In this document: positions 61,195 to 64,000 of the stretch, piece by piece | Layout: every line of letters starts with the position of its first letter | How positions within the stretch are numbered: position 1 is the stretch's first letter | Source of the DNA: Suilimivivens sp964393865 | GTDB taxonomy: Bacteria; Bacillota; Clostridia; Lachnospirales; Lachnospiraceae | Direction: 5' to 3' | Assembly: GCA_964393865.1 (NCBI GenBank) | Contig: CAYMUW010000004.1 | Span: 43,820-107,819 of the forward strand | Length of the DNA: 64,000 nucleotides | The notes under the pieces: generated by a model | What the model saw: only the letters and a program-made list of their open reading frames with translations | Database searches by the model: none | Told to the model about the DNA's origin: nothing | Position numbers and translations under genes: made by a program

Positions 61195-62781
61195 TCAAAG
61201 ATATTTTCCGGCCACCTTCGCTGTTTCATCAGGATATTTTTCTTGGAACTCCGGGTATGTCATATTCTTTTCCTCTACGGCCTTTCCCAGATCAACAAGG
61301 AATTCAGGAATATCGCTCTCCAGCATCACGCCCAGTTCCTTTCCGAACCGCTCCTTTCCCTCCAGATCACAGCCGTTTTCATAGACTGCAAAAGCCGGTT
61401 TCGGTCCTTCCGGTGTCTGCTTCATGCCTCCTCGAAAGCCCAAAATTGCCGTCTGATGGGCTGCGCAGGAGGAAGGACAACCGGAAATGTGAACGGCCGG
61501 AAGCACACCGTCTGCAAAGTTCTCCTTCTTCACTCTGTCCAGACAGGCCTGCAAAAGCACCTGAGATTTTCCTATCCCCACCTGACATATATCGGCCCCG
61601 ATACATGCGGTGGAACGTTCAAAGACCGTGCCTTTATCATCTGCTGTCAGCTCCAGAACCTTCATAGCCTCCTGTCTTGTCAGGTTGATTACATACATGC
61701 CCTGGTCAGGAGTAAGACGAATCTTCACCTCATCCATCTCCTCTATTAAATCATATAACGCACCAAAGAAAGAGGGCTTCGGCTTCCCGCCTGCCGGGTG
61801 ATAGGCTGCCGCATAAAGTCCTTCCTGCTTTTGCGGAATCACTCTTCCGCCCGCAAGCAGCTTCTGCCACATCTCATCTGTCGTTCCGTCAGTCTCCCGG
61901 GATGCCTTTAAACTCTTTGCCGTCAGCCTTTCGTCATCCTCTGACACGGTGATGTCAAGGTTTTCGTCAGCAAGATTAGTCTCCAGCTTGTCCTCAAATA
62001 CCTTTTTAAGCCCTTCCGGTGTAAGGGTCTCCTGCAGGAAACGGCTTCTGGAAGCGGAACGCTTCTCGTAATTTCCATACTCTGTAAACACATCCACCAT
62101 GGATTTCACCGCATAAAGAATTTTGGACGGCTCCAAATCCTTTACAACCTGTACGCCAAACATAGGCTTAATTCCGAGACCGCCTGCAATATAAACGTCA
62201 AAGGTATGATTGGGGGTTGCCACAAAGCCCATATCACGGAAGGTTGCATGCACCTCATTTTCTTCACTGTTCTGAAAGCATACCTTCAGCTTTCTGGGAA
62301 GCTTTACCTTGCCGATAAAGGAAAGCAGATAATCTGCCGCTTCCCTGGCATAGGGAACTACATCAAAGTATTCTCCTTCCCTTACTCCCGAGAGCGGAGA
62401 ACACATAACGTTTCTGGGAAAATCTCCTCCGCCTCCTCTGGTGATAATACCGTGTTCAAAGGCCTCCGCCACCAGTGCACAGGCTGTCTTTTCCGTCAGG
62501 TTATGTACCTGCACAGTCTGACAGGTGGTAAGATGCACCAGGTCAATGCTGTATTTTTCAATACTGTCCTTTATAAATTTCAGATTTTCCCTGTTAATTT
62601 CCCCGCATGCCAGACGGAGCCGCAGCATACTTCGCTCTCCGCCCCTCTGTGCATAGCTGCCGAAGCCGCCGGAAAAAGATTTATACTCCGGCACAGTTAT
62701 TTCCTTCCGGTAAAATTTGGCTGTCATGTCATAAAATTCATTTAAATCTTCACGAAATCTGTCCAAATACTCCTGCCTCAT
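61195..62781 (-). CDS. Ferredoxin-type nitrite/sulfite reductase
   Basis: A 528-residue siroheme enzyme with two related halves (ferredoxin-like half-domain and NiSiR 4Fe-4S domain, twice). The second half binds the coupled [4Fe-4S]-siroheme centre: Cys393 and Cys399 (ACIGADIC) and Cys435 and Cys439 (SGCPSSC). It reduces sulfite to sulfide or nitrite to ammonia with electrons from ferredoxin; the substrate is not decided by these motifs. The frame opens at 62835, but AAAGGAAA serves the ATG at 62781. No siroheme synthesis genes are nearby. Confidence 0.93.
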   Translation of the reverse strand: MRQEYLDRFREDLNEFYDMTAKFYRKEITVPEYKSFSGGFGSYAQRGGERSMLRLRLACGEINRENLKFIKDSIEKYSIDLVHLTTCQTVQVHNLTEKTACALVAEAFEHGIITRGGGGDFPRNVMCSPLSGVREGEYFDVVPYAREAADYLLSFIGKVKLPRKLKVCFQNSEENEVHATFRDMGFVATPNHTFDVYIAGGLGIKPMFGVQVVKDLEPSKILYAVKSMVDVFTEYGNYEKRSASRSRFLQETLTPEGLKKVFEDKLETNLADENLDITVSEDDERLTAKSLKASRETDGTTDEMWQKLLAGGRVIPQKQEGLYAAAYHPAGGKPKPSFFGALYDLIEEMDEVKIRLTPDQGMYVINLTRQEAMKVLELTADDKGTVFERSTACIGADICQVGIGKSQVLLQACLDRVKKENFADGVLPAVHISGCPSSCAAHQTAILGFRGGMKQTPEGPKPAFAVYENGCDLEGKERFGKELGVMLESDIPEFLVDLGKAVEEKNMTYPEFQEKYPDETAKVAGKYL

Positions 62782-62863
62782 ATTTACTGTTTCCTTTCTC
62801 AAAACTGCCTGATTATGTATTAAGTAGTATACCACAGTAAATCTTTATCATTCCACTGATAAA

Positions 62864-63439
62864 TCAAAACAATCCTGAACAAAGATCCATAAATCCATGA
62901 AAAACCGTGTTTCCATAAACAGAATTGAACTTTCGCTGCATAAAATTTAAAACGACATGCCATAGAAGTAAAAAAGGCATATTCCCGATAAAAACCGTCA
63001 TAAAATATTGGCCAAAGCCCATTTGATGTACAGCCATTTGAAAGGGAATATGCATCAACGCAAACATAACTGCTGTTACAAGAACAGCAGCTATGTCGTT
63101 TTTGATAAGTCCGTAAATTCTGGTCTGGATAAAGCCCCGAAACGCAATCTCCTCCACCAAACCAATGATAATGAAATAATAAAATATGTTGTATAGGATG
63201 ACGGTTAATGGATTAAGCTCGGCCCCGGCCAATACTCCCGGCAGGATGCCGCCTATGGCTAAAAATAACACGCCTAAAACTCCGGAAAATAAAACCGCCT
63301 GTTTTATTTTGCCTCCGGTAAGGCCTAAGGATGAAAGCTTCTGCTTCCTTAACAGAACAACACCGATAGGCAGCAGGGCAAGAACAATATTGCAGTACAG
63401 CCCCAGATAAATGCCACTCTTCCGCATTATACAGCCCAT
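62864..63439 (-). CDS. CPBP family intramembrane protease, N-terminus probably broken
   Basis: A 191-codon membrane protein with the CPBP (Abi/CAAX) active-site motifs: EEIAFRGF (EExxxR), FALMHIP (His) and the late FHGFMDL. It likely cuts within membranes. The start is doubtful: no ribosome site precedes the ATG at 63439, and a second frame from an ATG at 63486 (MEKIKNFFKTDGLIILWAV) looks like the true N-terminus, ending at a stop where the longer frame begins. A small indel has probably separated the first helix from the rest. Confidence 0.72.
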   Translation of the reverse strand: MGCIMRKSGIYLGLYCNIVLALLPIGVVLLRKQKLSSLGLTGGKIKQAVLFSGVLGVLFLAIGGILPGVLAGAELNPLTVILYNIFYYFIIIGLVEEIAFRGFIQTRIYGLIKNDIAAVLVTAVMFALMHIPFQMAVHQMGFGQYFMTVFIGNMPFLLLWHVVLNFMQRKFNSVYGNTVFHGFMDLCSGLF

Positions 63440-63512
63440 AAAATAATAAGCCCATCCGTCTTAAAAAAATTTTTGATTTTTTCCATTGCTGTCATCCCCG
63501 CAATCGATTTCC

Positions 63513-63959
63513 TTAACTCCGTGCCAGTCCATCCACGCTGAGCACCACGCCGGTAATATAGGATGCCTTCTCGGAAGCCAGAAAAACAAAGGCATTGGCA
63601 ATATCCTCCGGCTGACCGATACGGCGCAGAGGTATCTGCGCAACCATAGGCTCAATAACCTCCCTGGGAACAGCCTTCATCATATCCGTATAGGTGATCC
63701 CCGGAGCAACCGCATTGACACGGATTCCCTTTGGTCCAAGTTCCCTGGCCAAGGACAATGTAATTCCGTTTACCGCAAATTTAGAAGTAGGATAAGCCAT
63801 TCCTGCAGGCTGACCATAAATACTTACCATGGAAGAGGTATTCAGGATAACACCGCTCCCCTGTCCGGTCATATGCTCACTTACCGCTTTCGTACAATTG
63901 TAAACACTCTTTACATTTAAATCCATAACCTTATCAAAGGTCTCCTCAGAGAGATATTG
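63513..63959 (-). pseudogene. Short-chain dehydrogenase (FabG-like), 5' end cut off
   Basis: The C-terminal 140-odd residues of an SDR: MDLNVKSVYNCTKAV, the catalytic Ser and Tyr-Lys (NTSSMVS, AYPTSK), GIRVNAVAPG and the closing ASYITGVVLSVDG. In frame upstream it reads SEETFDKV and then a stop at 63960-63962; the cofactor-binding Rossmann start, which should fill about 90 residues, is absent. The sequence beyond is A+T-rich and unrelated. It is followed after 27 bases by the CPBP gene's probable original start. Confidence 0.82.
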
Positions 63960-64000
63960 TCAAGTGTGTTTGTAAACTTTTCTCATAAAATACATAATGT
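63954..64000. other. Foreign-looking A+T-rich edge, possible insertion-sequence end
   Basis: The last 45 bases do not continue the SDR gene. On the minus strand they read GTTTACAAACACACTTGACA just before the break, resembling the tip of an insertion sequence with an outward -35 box. Too little is visible to name a family. Confidence 0.35.

Overview
The window is a stretch of a low-to-mid G+C Firmicutes chromosome, most probably a gut Lachnospiraceae. The reasons are strong AAGGAGG-type ribosome sites, PdaB-, YlmH- and DUF5721-type proteins, a CIRCE heat-shock operator, a CcpA cre site, several MATE exporters and many glycoside hydrolases (GH29, GH43, two GH2). The genus cannot be fixed from sequence alone. 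I see no rRNA, tRNA, CRISPR array or prophage.

Layout. 0-3.4 kb: an amino-acid ABC importer (permease cut by the window edge, plus binding protein) behind an ArgR-like box, then a surface protein with Cys/His repeats. 3.5-7.4 kb: an acyltransferase, divergent from a lipoprotein/GT39-like membrane glycosyltransferase pair whose first gene looks leaderless. 7.4-11.7 kb: histidine phosphatase, ROK sugar kinase and a Tet(M)-like GTPase fused to a Rae1/YacP endonuclease domain. 11.9-18.6 kb: CarD regulator, CmpB-like membrane protein, MATE pump, a decayed radical-SAM/membrane-protein fusion, and an operon of alcohol dehydrogenase, S66 peptidase and DinB-like protein. 18.7-20.1 kb: a collapsed IS200/IS605 element joined to a ParE toxin whose antitoxin is out of frame at an A8 run. 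20.2-25.5 kb: GH29 fucosidase, TipAS-type MerR regulator with a BAAT-like hydrolase, a small island with a LacI remnant, CIRCE-controlled Hsp20, and a frameshifted zinc-ribbon gene. 25.6-28.8 kb: PdaB-like deacetylase, AEC transporter, YlmH-like protein and a small unknown gene. 28.8-37.7 kb: sugar use (GH2, MATE, fucose/arabinose isomerase family, DUF4867, xylulokinase, GH43). 37.9-44.3 kb: DUF1015, ProB, a RACo-like corrinoid activator, an RlmI-like methyltransferase, DUF2752 and TrpS. 44.4-55.5 kb: an accessory-like region with a shredded ABC exporter, DUF5721, coiled-coil and FliD-like proteins, DUF3048, MATE, a broken LysR gene, an SDR/YbaK/membrane-protein operon and a collapsed ECF sigma/ABC operon. 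55.6-64 kb: DUF3160 lipoprotein coupled to CapA, a beta-glucuronidase, a siroheme nitrite/sulfite reductase, a CPBP protease and an SDR gene interrupted near the right edge.

How it fits together. The live genes describe a saccharolytic anaerobe that releases fucose, pentoses and glucuronic acid from glycans. Against that background one class of gene is decaying repeatedly by internal deletion: transporters, their regulators and mobile DNA. The single most interesting object is the Tet(M)-like/Rae1 fusion, which would put a ribosome-clearing GTPase and an A-site mRNA nuclease on one chain.
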